64,000 nucleotides of DNA from Anastatus disparis (lineage: Eukaryota > Arthropoda > Insecta > Hymenoptera > Eupelmidae), in NCBI GenBank assembly GCA_017163975.1, contig JAFFSR010000353.1:464001-528000 (forward strand). The letters are read 5' to 3'. Below the pieces are notes generated by a model that saw only the letters and a program-made list of their open reading frames with translations, ran no database searches and had not been told where the DNA came from. Of this stretch, positions 10,419 through 21,544 are shown one piece after another. Numbering within the stretch: the stretch's first letter is position 1; every line of letters begins with the position of its first letter. The position numbers were made by a program, and so were the translations under genes.

Positions 10419-11375
10419 TTGCGCTAATTGTTTATAATTTATGCAATCAATTTTCATACACCTGCATACTGTTGACTAATTTATTTGGCTAATTTAATTC
10501 AATCAATCATAACAAAATACAAAAGAGCAGAACATTTTATGTAATTAGCTTAGTAGAACGTCTGTAACGCCACGCAATGAGACTTGATCAAAATAAATAT
10601 CATACATATGAACAGATGTAAACATAACCAAAGAATATAGACGTTTATAGAAGAGCAGACGCGTACAATATTTTGAGGCAAGTTATCCCCCCAGCCTTTA
10701 CATTGTTAGTATATCTATATATTAGTACTGTATAGATATACAGTCTGTGTATTCGCTCTGCGCTTCTATGCATATGTTTATATTCGTTGACATAACACTG
10801 TAACAGAATATTCAGCTACAAATTTGTTTTCATGTCCATTTTATGTTTTCAAATAGTAAATCGATCATCTAACAATGAATCGCATCGAAAATTTAAAATA
10901 CAAAAAGAGGAGGAAAGCAAAATCGAGGAAAATGAAAAGAAAACATAAAAATTTAAATGCCAAAAGAGAAAAAACTACAAGTGAGAAAAAACTTTAAAGT
11001 TTTATTAAAAGCTGGATCAAAGATCAAAATGACGATGAAAGTTTTGAATATGTGTTAGTGCACAAAAAAATAATTGAATAATTTTGTTTCTGAAGTGTTG
11101 TGTGCAATGTGTAAATAAAATTCTATTAGTATTATAGTCTTAGAGTCGAATGAACTTGCAACAAAACTAAATATTATATGCGGTGAATGTGAAGAAACTA
11201 TAAAAGAATTTCATTTTTGCCCACGTGCTGATGAAAAAAAATATTTCATGTAAGCAAAAAAATTATTGAAAGTGTGATCATGATGGGATTAGGTTATGCT
11301 GGTTTACAAAAATTTTGTATGGGTATGGGCATGAATGTTATGTCTAAAAAAACTTTTTATAATTAAAAATAAAAA

Positions 11376-11630
11376 AAAACTTTTTAATGTACTACGTTTT
11401 TATAATGAACTAAAAAGTATAAAATAATGTGTAATAAAATGAGAAATGAATACTGATTTGAAATAAAAAAACGTGGGGCGCATGTTTATTATTATGTATT
11501 GTATGCGCCCCACGTTTTTTTTATTTCAAATCAGTATTCATTTCTCATTTTATTACACATTATTTTATACTTTTTAGTTCATTATAAAACGTAGTACATT
11601 AAAAAGTTTTTTTTTTATTTTAATATTATT
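11376..11630. repeat. Long near-perfect hairpin, arms about 120 bp
   Basis: The left arm runs from AACTTTTTAATGTACTACG through AATACTGATTTGAAATAAAA to ACGTGGGGCGCAT. After a loop of about 20 bp (TTATTATTATGTATTG) the right arm returns ATGCGCCCCACGT through to CGTAGTACATTAAAAAGTT. I see only one- or two-base differences between arms, mainly A/T run lengths. A transcript would form a long double-stranded RNA stem. Confidence 0.9.
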
Positions 11631-12179
11631 TTATACTTTTTAGTTCAATTAAAAAACGTGGTAGATTGAAAATTTTTTTTTTATTTAGATATTATCTTAT
11701 ACATTTTGGTATTATTATTATTATTATTAATATTATTTATCGTGTTGTCCAACAGTGCATATTATATAGCATATATATTGTTATCAAGGGACTAAAACGT
11801 GTTTCATCTATTTTTTTAGAGAACACGTAATCGCATGCTGAGTTTCCCGCCATTTTGACGATAATGACGCTATTAGAAATTCAACCAAAATTTATTGTTT
11901 TATGCATTGATAGACCATAAAATGAATAAAATACAGTCTCAAATTTTATATGTACAATACAAAATGCTGTAATTTATGTCTAATTGCAATATGAGAAGTT
12001 AAAGAATTTTAAAAATTTTCGAAGATGGTTAGACACTAATGTTAAAAGTATATCTATATATAAAATCTTCAAAATTTCAATTTTTCCAATATCTCCGTAT
12101 ATAATTGTATTAATATATTTTTCGATGGGAATATATATTTAATTATATTATCCAACAATGCATGCAAAAATATAATATT

Positions 12180-12325
12180 GAATATATTAATATATTAATA
12201 TATTAATATATTTGATATATTAATATATTAATATATTTGATATATTAATATATTAATATATTACTATATTAATATATTACTATATTTGATATATTAATAT
12301 ATTAATATATTAATATATTAATATA
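12180..12325. repeat. (ATATTAATATATT)n minisatellite
   Basis: A tandem A+T-only array of ATATTAATATATTTGATAT-type units inside the hairpin element. A shorter version occurs at 37820-37935 in the second copy, so unit number differs between copies. Confidence 0.9.
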
Positions 12326-12579
12326 TCAAAAGAAGATTTTTAAAATTTTCGAAGATGTTTAGACACTAATGTTAAAAGTGTATCTATATATAAAATCTTC
12401 AAATCTTCAATTTTGCCAACATCTCCGTATATGATTGAATATATTAATATATTGTTCGGTAGATATATATATTTTTTTTATAATATTGCATTGTCATCCA
12501 GTTCCGAGCTATATTTAAAATTTCAAGTCTCTAGCTCATCAGGAAGTTAGTTTACAATCGGTTGCAAAATTCGTACCGA

Positions 12580-12587
<8 letters not shown>

Positions 12588-12614
<27 letters not shown>

Positions 12615-12615
12615 C
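12588..12615. repeat. (GACA)n tetranucleotide repeat
   Basis: About seven CAGA/GACA units just inside the right end of the hairpin element. The same run occurs at 38187-38222 in the second copy. Confidence 0.9.
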
Positions 12616-13330
12616 CAAAGCGAGTTAATAAAAACGTAGTAAAATAACGTAGTAAAAACGTAGTAAAAATATTGCAAAATGTGATAAATGACTATAACAG
12701 ACTCAAGCAAGAAATGTTATCAGAATCAAGAAAGAAGGTACGTGAACATTATTTAGCTTTAGGTAAAAGTCTTGATGATGATAGCATTATTGACTATACA
12801 TGTACGTATGATGGTATTTGGCAGAAACGAGGATTTACCTCATTATATGGTATAGGCTTTGTCATTGAATTATACGCCGGTTAAGTAATAGATTATGAGA
12901 TTCTGTCAAAATACATTATTTTTACATTATTTGTGAAAGTAAAAAAAGGATATTGCAACCTGAAAGCGAAGAATTCAAAGAGTGGTTAAAAACACATAAA
13001 AGCACTGGTACGTGTCAACAAAACATTGATGGTTAATCTGGTTCATAGAGCTGTTTCATGAGGACAAAAGCCACCCAGTCACACTAGTACAAGAACAAAA
13101 ATAAATTATCTTGTTATCGAATACATCAGACCTGTATATGAAAAATTCAGCAATGTAGAGTTGCTTTGAAGATGTATAAGAGGTGGCACGCAGAATGCTA
13201 ATGAGTCTTCATCACATAATTTGGTCAAAGTGCAGCAAGGATACTTTTCAATCAAAAAATAAATTAGAAATTGCTGTAATTATGGCTGTTAGTGAATTAA
13301 ATACGGTTTGTGAAAATACAGTAAGATGAA

Positions 13331-15099
13331 AAAATTTTACAGTTAGATTAAAACTAATCATTTAATATTACAACTTTTGATTATTATAATTTTTTGTAGA
13401 CTTCAGGACCAATCTGAAAGAGTTGAAAAAGTAAAGAAGATTAAAAAATGTACAAGTAAAAAAGAAAAATGATGTGTTCAGTATTGAAATAAATAAATTC
13501 AACATCTAAATTGTGTTCTGAAAATTGTTGCATAAAATGTTGTTTTTCTCAAAATGAATTATTTAATTTATTTTCTTAAATTCGAAATAGTTCTGGCGAT
13601 GAAATATTGTTCCAATCAAGTTGAAATTTTATATTTTTCTTTAATCGTATATTAGCAAAAAAATTGTGGTGCAGATTTATAATCCGATAAGGTCGAACAT
13701 ACTTTTTTGAAACTTTGCTAGATAAAACATGTAATAATATAATTTTATTAAATAAATAATTGTTATAATTGTTATAATGGATTATAAATTTTCTTATTTT
13801 TGACTTCGAACAATTTTGCACCACAATTATCTTCATTTTGTATATTTGAATATACAACTCCATCCGCATGTCTGAAAATTGAAAAGTTCATCGCCAGAAG
13901 TCATTTAAAAAAAGTCTAATTTTCATTGAATTTTTATACATATTTCTTAATTATTAGAATAAAATTCACAATTTGAAACTATGTAGAGCGATTTCTTGAT
14001 GATTTTAATGTATATTTCAATATAAAAAAGAAAAAGACTAATTAAATTACATAATGAAAGAAATAGTTTTCAAGGTAGACAGTATCCTTAAGGCTATAAA
14101 TAAAAACAAATATATTTTATAGAAGGTTTCTGATATTGATATTTTAATGTAATTCATCCCCCTCACTCCATTTTTACCCCTTTCTACTTCACTTATACCC
14201 CATATACTTCTTGATCGGTTTTTTTTTTTAAATACATTTATTTATTTGCATGTGGATGTAATTATAAATAAATTCATTGTCATGACGGAGATTCCGATGA
14301 AAGATATAGATTTAAATTTAAATTCAAATAAAGTTATTGTATTCAATATTAATTATCTTACAAGCGTTTAATAAATACCTTAAAAGTTACTTATATTCGA
14401 CTCGAGTCTTATTTCAAATCGTACCTATATCTATTCTTTGTCTGTCTGTATCCAGCCTTCATCTACTAGAATCAATCAAGGTAAGAATATTCAATTTATA
14501 TATTCTCAATTCAAGTTTTCTAAATAAAAATTCTCCAATATATTTCAATTGTGAGAACGGTTTACTCAATTAAATATTGGTGGAGTTAATTCCACCACTA
14601 GATTATACATATATTTATCTTTCATAATTATAATTTAATAATTAATTCAATTATTCTAAATTAATTCAAATTTATATTTAAAATCATACAAAAATATTCA
14701 ACATAATCAAATAATACACTTTTATTTAGTTCTGGTGAAAGCCAGGACTTAACAGTTTATTTAAATACAAATTAAAATTTTCTGATTACCCTTTGTTTAT
14801 CGATTTTTTCTGTGTTATTTTAAAAATGTTCCTTACATCAAAATCTTAGTATTTTAATTTTAGAAAGAAAATAAAAATATAATGATGAAAAAATTTTTTT
14901 GCATGAAAAACAAAGAAAAGTAAAAAAAAAAAAACAAGATAACAATTTTTATTATCACTATTAAAATTTTTGCAATCATTAATAATTATTTTTTTATTTA
15001 TTGGATCTAAAAATTAATTATAATAATTCGTTAAAATATGGAAACAATTAAAATTTCAATTAAACTTGTCTCCAAGTTCAAAATTTAATAATTAAGTAT
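13331..15099. other. A+T-rich DNA without a recognised gene
   Basis: About 1.8 kb at very high A+T. At 14.56-14.60 kb there is a small perfect hairpin (TGGTGGAGTTAATTCCACCA), and downstream a GTTCTGGTGAAAGCCAGGAC hairpin near 14.73 kb. Both are compatible with ends of an old LTR, but no matching partner is present. No coding signal was found in either strand. Confidence 0.5.
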
Positions 15100-16560
15100 T
15101 AGGTACAGTTGTTTTAACTTAAATACACCTTATTTTGAAAAACTATTTGCACCAACATTAATAATTTATCAGGGTACCCGGGATTAAAAAAAACATCAAA
15201 ATCGGTTCATTAATCACGGAGATATGGTTAATTTTCACGAATTTCATTGGAACGGGGTCCTTCGTCAACTTTTCTCACGCGCAAAGATAACGTTATTATT
15301 TGTATATTATTATTATTTTAGTTTTAATAATAAAGAGTCGCATTTTTAAAAATCTAAACATAGATTTTTAAAATATAAGTTTTCAACTAAAAAATGACGC
15401 TTGATTCGTTTCTTAATTGTTATAAACAAAGTGGCTGTGATTAAAAAAAAAAATCTTATCTCAGCTCCTATTGGCCTTAGAGAGTTCTATTTTTTTTTTT
15501 AAATTTTCGTTTTGAACATAGCTATAAGAATATTCAAATGGCAAATTCGTAAAAATTATAAATAAAGCCCCAACTTCATTTATTTATAAAAAAAACACCT
15601 TCTTCTTTGAAGCGTTATAAAAAATATTGCAATTCAATTTTCTAATTTACCCCTCCTGAAAATGATCGCGGAACTTATGATGCAATATTTTGCGTTACTT
15701 TTTATATCACTCTTCGTGTCGCTTTATCGAGAAAATTTTAATTAAACTTGCCTCCAGGTTCCAAAAGTAATAATTACGAGGAATAATAAGGTTAGTTTAT
15801 TTACAACATTTACGTAAATCCGCGTGCATTTCGTAAATATTGATCGTAATGGAACTTATGATATCTCATTTTGTAGTTCTTTCTTTTAGCTTTAAAATGA
15901 GACATTATACGTCTAAAAATATTGATTTAGTGAGCCACAACAATCATTTGCGTTTAAGGTGTCCATATTAGGTACAGTTGTTTCAACTTAATTACACCCT
16001 ATTTTAAAAAACTATGTACACCAATATTAATAATTTTTCAAGTGACATTAGATTTAAAAAAAAACATCAAAATCGGTCTATTATTTACGGAGATACGGTT
16101 CATTTTTACGAATTTTATTGGAACGGGGTTCTTTGTTAACTTTCCTCACGCGCAAAGATAAGCCTCCCCACCACGACTCCGACTTTAACGTTATTATTTG
16201 TATCTTATTATTATTTTAGTTTTGATAATAAAAAGTCGCATTTTTAAGAATCTAATCATAGATTTTCAAAATATAAGTCTTTAACTAAAAAATGACGCTT
16301 GATTCGTTTCTTAATTGTTATAAACAAAGTAACTGTGATTTTTTTTTTTTAATCTTATCTCGGGTCCTATTGGCCTTAGAGAGTTCTTTTTTTCAAATCT
16401 TCGTTTCAAACAGAGCTATAAGAATATTCAAATAGCAAATTCGTTAAAGTTATAAATAAAGCTCCAGCTTCATTTATTTATAAGAAAAACACCCTCTTTT
16501 TTGAAGCGTAATAAAAAATATTGAAATTCAATTTTCTCATTTGCTTTTAACGAAATATAA
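15100..16560. repeat. Two direct copies of a non-coding unit of about 560-600 bp
   Basis: A unit beginning AGGTACAGTTGTTTTAACTT at about 15.10 kb recurs at about 15.97 kb (AGGTACAGTTGTTTCAACTT). Both continue through 'ACATCAAAATCGG', 'GGAACGGGGT', 'CACGCGCAAAGATAA', 'TTGATTCGTTTCTTAATTGT', 'CCTATTGGCCTTAGAGAG' and 'CACCTTCTT/CACCCTCTT' at 15.6 and 16.5 kb. The start-to-start distance is about 860 bp. Divergence is moderate. No coding frame survives. It is either a tandem duplication or two insertions of one element. Confidence 0.75.
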
Positions 16561-18910
16561 AAATTTGAACCTTCATGTAGAGTTTAAGCCCTTATGCAAC
16601 TCAATATGTTCAACCAAAAAAAATTATAACAATAAACATTATGCGTGTTGGGATAAATTATAGGGAATATCTCAGCAACAAATTAACCAATTTTCTGTTA
16701 CAACCTCTCTTTCTGTTCGTATTTATGAAGGCTTCCTTTTGAAAGTTTAAAAATATTTGAAAAATCATTTTTACAATAAATAATTATTATCCAAAAAATG
16801 GCCATTTTTTATAGTTTTTTTGGCTTTTTTGCAATAAATAATTGACGAAAATAATCGCGGCAGCACTTAAATTGTAGGTTTTTTTATTTTCTAATACTTT
16901 TATTCATTACTTTTTTTGCTAAAATGTATAGGTTGCTTTAGAGAATTAAAAAAGCTGTTTTGGCCAACTTTGCAGCCTTCTGGAGCATTTTCTACCGTTT
17001 TTTTGGTTACATTTTATATAGGGTATGTTTTTTTTATCGCTCTTAACAACTTTATATAGGTTCCATGAAGCCCCTAATTAATGTCCTCAAAATGTCTCTA
17101 TTGATTGGACTATAATAAAATAAAAGCATCATCGAAAATTAAAAAGTTCAATTTTTTATAATAGAAAGTGTATGTGTGTAGGCGTGTATGAGTGTGTATT
17201 TGTATACATGTGCATGTATATATCGATGGTGGCTACGAAATTAATCACAGCTGTGTAATTGACTAGGAAGCAAAACACATCTCTAAAAGTGTGGTGAAAA
17301 AAACACATCTCCAAAAGTGCTGTCAAAAACAACACATCTTCAAAAGTGCAGCGAAAAAAAATACATCTCTAAATCTGCAGCGAAAAAAACACATCTTCAA
17401 ATGTGCGGCCAAAAACAACACATCTTCAAAAGTGCGGCGAAGAAAAATACCCATTGAAAACACGGTGAAAATTTTCAAGTGCTGTTTTTTTTCGCCGCGC
17501 TCTTGAAGATGTGTTTTTTTCGCCATACATTTGGAAATTTTTTTTTTCGCCGCACTTTTGGAGATGTTTTTTTTCGTAGTCAATGACACAGTTGTGATTT
17601 GTTTTCGTAGCCACCATCGATATATACATGCACAAGTATACAAATATACACACATACACGTCTATATACATACACATTGTATCATAAGAAATTGAACTTC
17701 TCAATTCTCAATAATGTTTTTATTTTATTAACACCCCTTTAATAATTTAGATCAAGAATTTTCAATTTATTTCAAAGATTTTTTTCAAATAAATTCTTTT
17801 AACGTAGACAGTTAAATCATGCTCTAAATATTTTTTATTCTGTATTTTAACATCTTTTATAGTACATTACGATACAAGTGACCTAAGTGGCACTTTATTA
17901 TACGGCCGGAGTTATCGCCCGAGCGCAGCGAGGTATTTTGTATTTTGTATTTTGTAGCACGTGGGACATAAATCCGCCAAATTAAATCTGTACTCTTCAA
18001 AATCAGTAATAAACAAAAACTATGCACTCCACGAATTATAATTCAAAAAATAAAAGCGAAAACTATAAAAAACCAAACACTACGCATCCTGTGAATGATA
18101 AATCGAAAAAAAGAAAAGAAAACTATAAATAAACTAAAAACTAAACACTCCATGAATAATAGATCGAAAAAGAAAAAAAAGAATATAATTTCAAAAATAT
18201 ACTCAAAATGTGTAATAATAATTAATTTTTATCAATATTATTGATATTATGTAAAACTGTTTGTTGAAATCATCTTCTATGAAGTCATAAATTGAAATTT
18301 TGTTTCACGTATGAATTAGCGTCGTAGGAGCGGTGAGGAGGTAACATGTTTAGTATAGCAATAGCAATCGTGTGTAGTAATAGGGGGTTCCCCGTAGCAT
18401 TTTATAATGCAACGCTGAAATGACTATACCTCTTCGCTTTACATGTTACGCATCAATTTTAGTTTTACTCGTATCTTACTTGCTTATAATTGTTATTTAA
18501 TTTGAAGAATGTTAATGTAAAAGAGTTTCAATATACTACAGCTTATTGTTATTTATGAAAATACTTTAAAAAATAATTTACATATAAAATTATTTCTTAT
18601 TATATACGTACGTTACCTAAGTAAATTCATTATTGTACCGTGTAAAAAAGTGCCACCTAGGTAACAGAAAAGTGTTACCTAAGTGCGGATTTAGGTCCCG
18701 CAGTGCTATAAAATTATGTAAAATAAAATTAAAAATAAAATATTTATAATTTGTTTTATATTATATTTTTGGAAAAGTTGCGCAAAAAGTTGCGTCACTT
18801 TTGGCTCGATAAAGCGACACGAAAAGTGATATAAAAAGTGACACAAAAAGTGACTCAAAAAGTGACGCAAAATATTGCATCATAAGTTCCGTGATCATTT
18901 TGAGAAGGGT
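15650..18910. repeat. Inverted pair of about 100 bp arms around 3.2 kb
   Basis: The sequence CGCGGAACTTATGATGCAAT with TATATCACTCTTCGTGTCGC (15.67-15.75 kb) returns inverted near 18.81-18.90 kb, where extra copies of an AAAGTGACRCAAAA unit are added. Between them lie the second direct-repeat copy and the foldback element. This may be an element with TIRs or two insertions in opposite directions. No target duplication was found. Confidence 0.45.
17144..17702. mobile_element. Foldback element built of 28-30 bp minisatellite units
   Basis: The outer arms mirror each other: AAGTTCAATTTTTTATAATA on the left and its inverse at the right end, then CATGTATATATCGATGGTGG and its inverse. Inside the arms, units like AACACATCTTCAAAAGTGCGG followed by CGAAAAA repeat about six times on the left and, inverted, about three times on the right. 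There is no transposase. Open frames here on both strands come from the repeats. Confidence 0.8.
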
Positions 18911-18989
18911 AGGAACAGATACCATTCAATTTTGCGATATCTTCTTGGCGAATTTGAAGTAAAAATTAACAAGTCCAAGAAAATCTTTT

Positions 18990-19620
18990 AGTAGACGAAC
19001 GTTTTTAGGCCTCGGAAAGGTTTTTCATCATATCTACCTTCTTTAGTTAAGGTCTTATTCCCTCCTTTTATATGATGAAGCCTAAAAATTCTGCCTCTTC
19101 CTTGAAAAATTTGAATTTTTCTAAGTTTAATGTAATATTGCTTTTTTTTAGGTTTTTGAATATATTTTTCAAGCTCTCAAGGTAATCTTCTTCTGTATTC
19201 GTTACACAGAGAATATCATCCATAAAATTTAATAAGTTTTTGTTCATACCTTGTAATGCAAAGTCTAATCCTTTTATTGAAGCTGCTGTGCTTATGTTGG
19301 TATCGACAGGACATACGTTGAATTTGTATATTTTTTTTTCATGCATGAAAGCTGTGTATTTTTTACATTCTTCTTCGAGGGGTATTTTCCAGAAACTGCT
19401 AGTTAGGTCAAGACTAAATATAACTCTTGTTTATGTGCACTCTTGCAGTAATTTTTCGATTCTCTTTGAAGATTCATAGTCCATTTTTTCCGTAAGTAAG
19501 TTTTCCGTTCAATTTCCTAGCATCTAGGCATATTTTAATGGACCCATTTTTTTTATAACTGGCACGATCGGGCTTATATATGTGCTATTTGATTTGCGTA
19601 TGATTTTTTGTCTTAGCATT
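18990..19620 (-). pseudogene. gypsy B reverse transcriptase fragment
   Basis: In shifting minus-strand frames the RT blocks come in order: a fingers segment near 19.58 kb (YISPIVPVIKK), a palm segment near 19.41 kb (VIFSLDLTSSFWKIPL) containing the first catalytic Asp, then the open frame 19346-19068 with NFMDDILCVTNTEEDYL, the FxDD version of the YxDD catalytic box, and TLNLEKFKFFKEEAEFLGF, typical of Ty3/gypsy RT. The FMDD box keeps both Asp. Frameshifts and stops upstream of 19346 inactivate it. RNase H is absent. Confidence 0.8.
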
Positions 19621-19872
19621 TTGTTTATTTTTTCTCTCACCTTGTCTCTGTTATTCAAGGGGATCAGGTAAGGTTTTGTGCTTTTACTTTTGGTTCGTAT
19701 TCAAATCCCTTATTTGCTCCGGTTTCTTTGAAAATATTGCCCTGTATTCGAAGATAAAATTTTTTAATTTATCTAAGTTTTTTCTCTGTACTTTGCACTT
19801 TTCGAAATTTCTTTTGATTTATTTTTCGTTTATTTCATCAGAATTTTTGTTTCCTTCTAAAATCTTTAAGGT

Positions 19873-20154
19873 TTAATTTTGAAGAGTACGATTATAGTCT
19901 TCTGACTTTAGATTGGTATCATCTTCGCTTGCTAGGTAGTTCTGATCTTTATTTTCGTTCTCATAGATTGTTTCAATCTTATGATAACAGGCTTCAAAGT
20001 TGCAAGAAAGGTTAAATGGGTGTGATTGATTATTATTATTATTAGAACATGGGTTATTTGTCCCAGTTTGCGCTATTTTGCTATCTATGTTTTTACTAGA
20101 ACGTATTGCTCGTTTGCTCTGCTCGATTTTTACTTGCTCGCTCTCCAAATTCAT
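19873..20154 (-). pseudogene. gypsy B spacer ORF between gag and RT
   Basis: A 93-codon minus-strand frame, acidic and rich in Asn and Ser, between the gag zinc-knuckle region and RT. That is where the protease would be expected, but no D-[ST]-G motif is visible. It could be the pol N-terminus or the remains of the protease region. Confidence 0.35.
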
Positions 20155-20339
20155 CGATTCTTCGACGTTGTAATGGCTGGCTGCTATATTGCTCTCTTCT
20201 AACTTATTATCCGCTTCTAATGGTCGAACTATGTTTCGCTCTATTATGTTGGGGTTGTTCGAGCATGTAGACGGATTAACTTGCCTATTTAGAAGCGATC
20301 GAGTCTGACGTGCTTTATCGGAAGAAGCAGCGACTCTTA

Positions 20340-21280
20340 ATGTTCCCTCTGTAGTTCGTTTCCTGCTAGATTACACCGTTTGCACTTATTAATGTGAGTA
20401 TTTAGTTGTCCACAATCATAACATTTAAAAGGTTTAGTGCATTCGCGCAATTTTCCGCACCTGAAACACGGTTCTTTTTGTTTTCACCAAAAATCTTCAA
20501 CTATCGGGGTCGGGTTTTTATTTAAGGGAAACTTTGCACTATTTTGGCCCTGAGTACGCGGTTGGTCGTTGGAAGACATGCCTCGATTATTGTTATTAGT
20601 TCCGGGTTTATTAGTAAAGCGCGCGTTGGGATTTTTTAAAGCGAGTTTCTGCTGATTTCTGCTACGTTTCGGTTTCCTTTGTGGTTGAGTGACAGCTGAA
20701 GGGTTAGTCACAGGTGCTTGGTGGGTACTGGCGACAGGAGCTAGCACAGGAGTTTGGCCATGATGCTGTTGCTCATCAGCGTAGTCAAGAGGGGAAATGA
20801 GAGCAGTTTTATTTAATCGAGACTGCTTAATACCTGTGCAAACTGTAGTAGGAAATAATGACTCATTAGGGGCTGGAGGGGGCCGATAAGCTTTATCTTG
20901 GGCTCTGCGGGTTTCTTCTCTCTTGCCAAGGCATTGCGATTCCGTGAAACTATTAAACTGGTCCCGGTAAATTCTTTGACGATAGCTAGGGTGCAGATTT
21001 CTATAGGCTCGATTCAATTGCTCGTCTAATGTCATGAGCGGACGAAATTGGTCCATAAGATTTCTGAATTTTGATAGATAAGTGCTAACATCTTCTTGAG
21101 AGCCTTGCGTTCTGCGCTCTAGTTCGATTTAAGATGTTCTTGCACGTCCTCCATGCAGAACTGTAGGCGAAAAGCTTCGACTAGATCTTCAAACGTGCGC
21201 CAATTTTGATTTTCTCTACGAAACCATGGATAGGCCTCTTCATCCACTACTGCAGGTACCGCCCTAATTTTTAGGTGAAA
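20340..21280 (-). pseudogene. gypsy B gag: capsid C-part and zinc knuckle region
   Basis: From 21.28 kb leftward on the minus strand: AYPWFRRENQNWRTFEDLVE, the W-F-R...W-x-T-[FW]-x-D motif of Ty3/gypsy capsids, then a frameshift. Next is the open frame 21056-20484 (190 codons), with a basic Arg/Gln-rich middle and Asn/Gln-rich tail. Just after it are Cys-rich blocks (FRCGKLRECTKPFKCYDCG and a later CKRC), resembling gag zinc knuckles, near 20.48-20.37 kb. Knuckles bind retroelement RNA. Two frame breaks split it. Confidence 0.7.
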
Positions 21281-21544
21281 ATTACACTTAAATTAAAAAT
21301 AGTCAAACAGTTTTATAAAGAAGGGCACATGTACCAGGATAGGCTTAAACTTTTATTTTTACCGTATTTATTATGCTCTAAAAATTTGAGAATGATCGAA
21401 AACATGCACCTTTTTTTATAGCTCAAGAAACACACGCAGAAAAATATAAAAAAAAGTATAATTTTTGACGTATAAAATTATATACTGTGAAGTGCAATAT
21501 TCCAATCAATACCAAAATTTAATTACATATTCTACTTTAAAAAA

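Larger units (their letters stand above)
11362..12644. mobile_element. 1.28 kb hairpin element, copy 1, inserted in the Mutator-like gene
   Basis: Nearly identical to 37001-38260, so both ends can be set by comparison. The ends carry TACTACGTTTTTAT and, inverted, ATAAAAACGTAGTA, with the CGTAGTA tail repeated three times here. Order: a long hairpin (11376-11630), TTA-rich spacer, a block with ATCAAGGGACTAAAACGTGT, an (ATATTAATATATT)n array (about 12180-12325) and a (GACA)n run near the right end. There is no ORF of note. The superfamily is unknown. It is clearly younger than the pseudogene it splits. Confidence 0.85.
10875..13330 (+). pseudogene. Mutator-like transposase pseudogene (animal Mutator-like domain), split by a nested element
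   Basis: Fragments in shifting frames follow the order of the animal Mutator-like transposase family (the domain I associate with Pfam Mutator-like). First comes a basic N-terminus. A CxxC segment at about 11.19 kb is followed by MMGLGYAGLQKFC near 11.28 kb. After the nested element comes the open stretch 12672-12884 with YDGIWQKRGFTSLYG, matching the family's D-G-[TI]-W-x-[KR]-R-G-[FY]-[ST]-S block, which carries an acidic residue. Then come a WLKTHKSTGTC block near 12.97 kb and RGGTQNANES near 13.18 kb. Several stops and frameshifts make it non-functional. The middle is interrupted at 11362-12644. No TIRs of this element were found. Confidence 0.75.

Noticed and set aside
10108..10492. Two opposite ORFs with Arg-Gly-Tyr-Pro repeats
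   Set aside because: Both are read from the CACGTG palindrome and have no independent support.
17291..17704. ORFs on both strands over the foldback element
   Set aside because: Repeat-derived Lys-rich frames present on both strands; no motif.
17879..18705. TIR element suggested by GTGACCTAAGTGGCAC and GTGCCACCTAGGTAAC plus a paired ATAAATCCGC / GCGGATTTA block
   Set aside because: The two inverted pairs occur in the order A-B-A'-B', not A-B-B'-A', so they cannot be nested termini of one element. They may be repeats of a short word.
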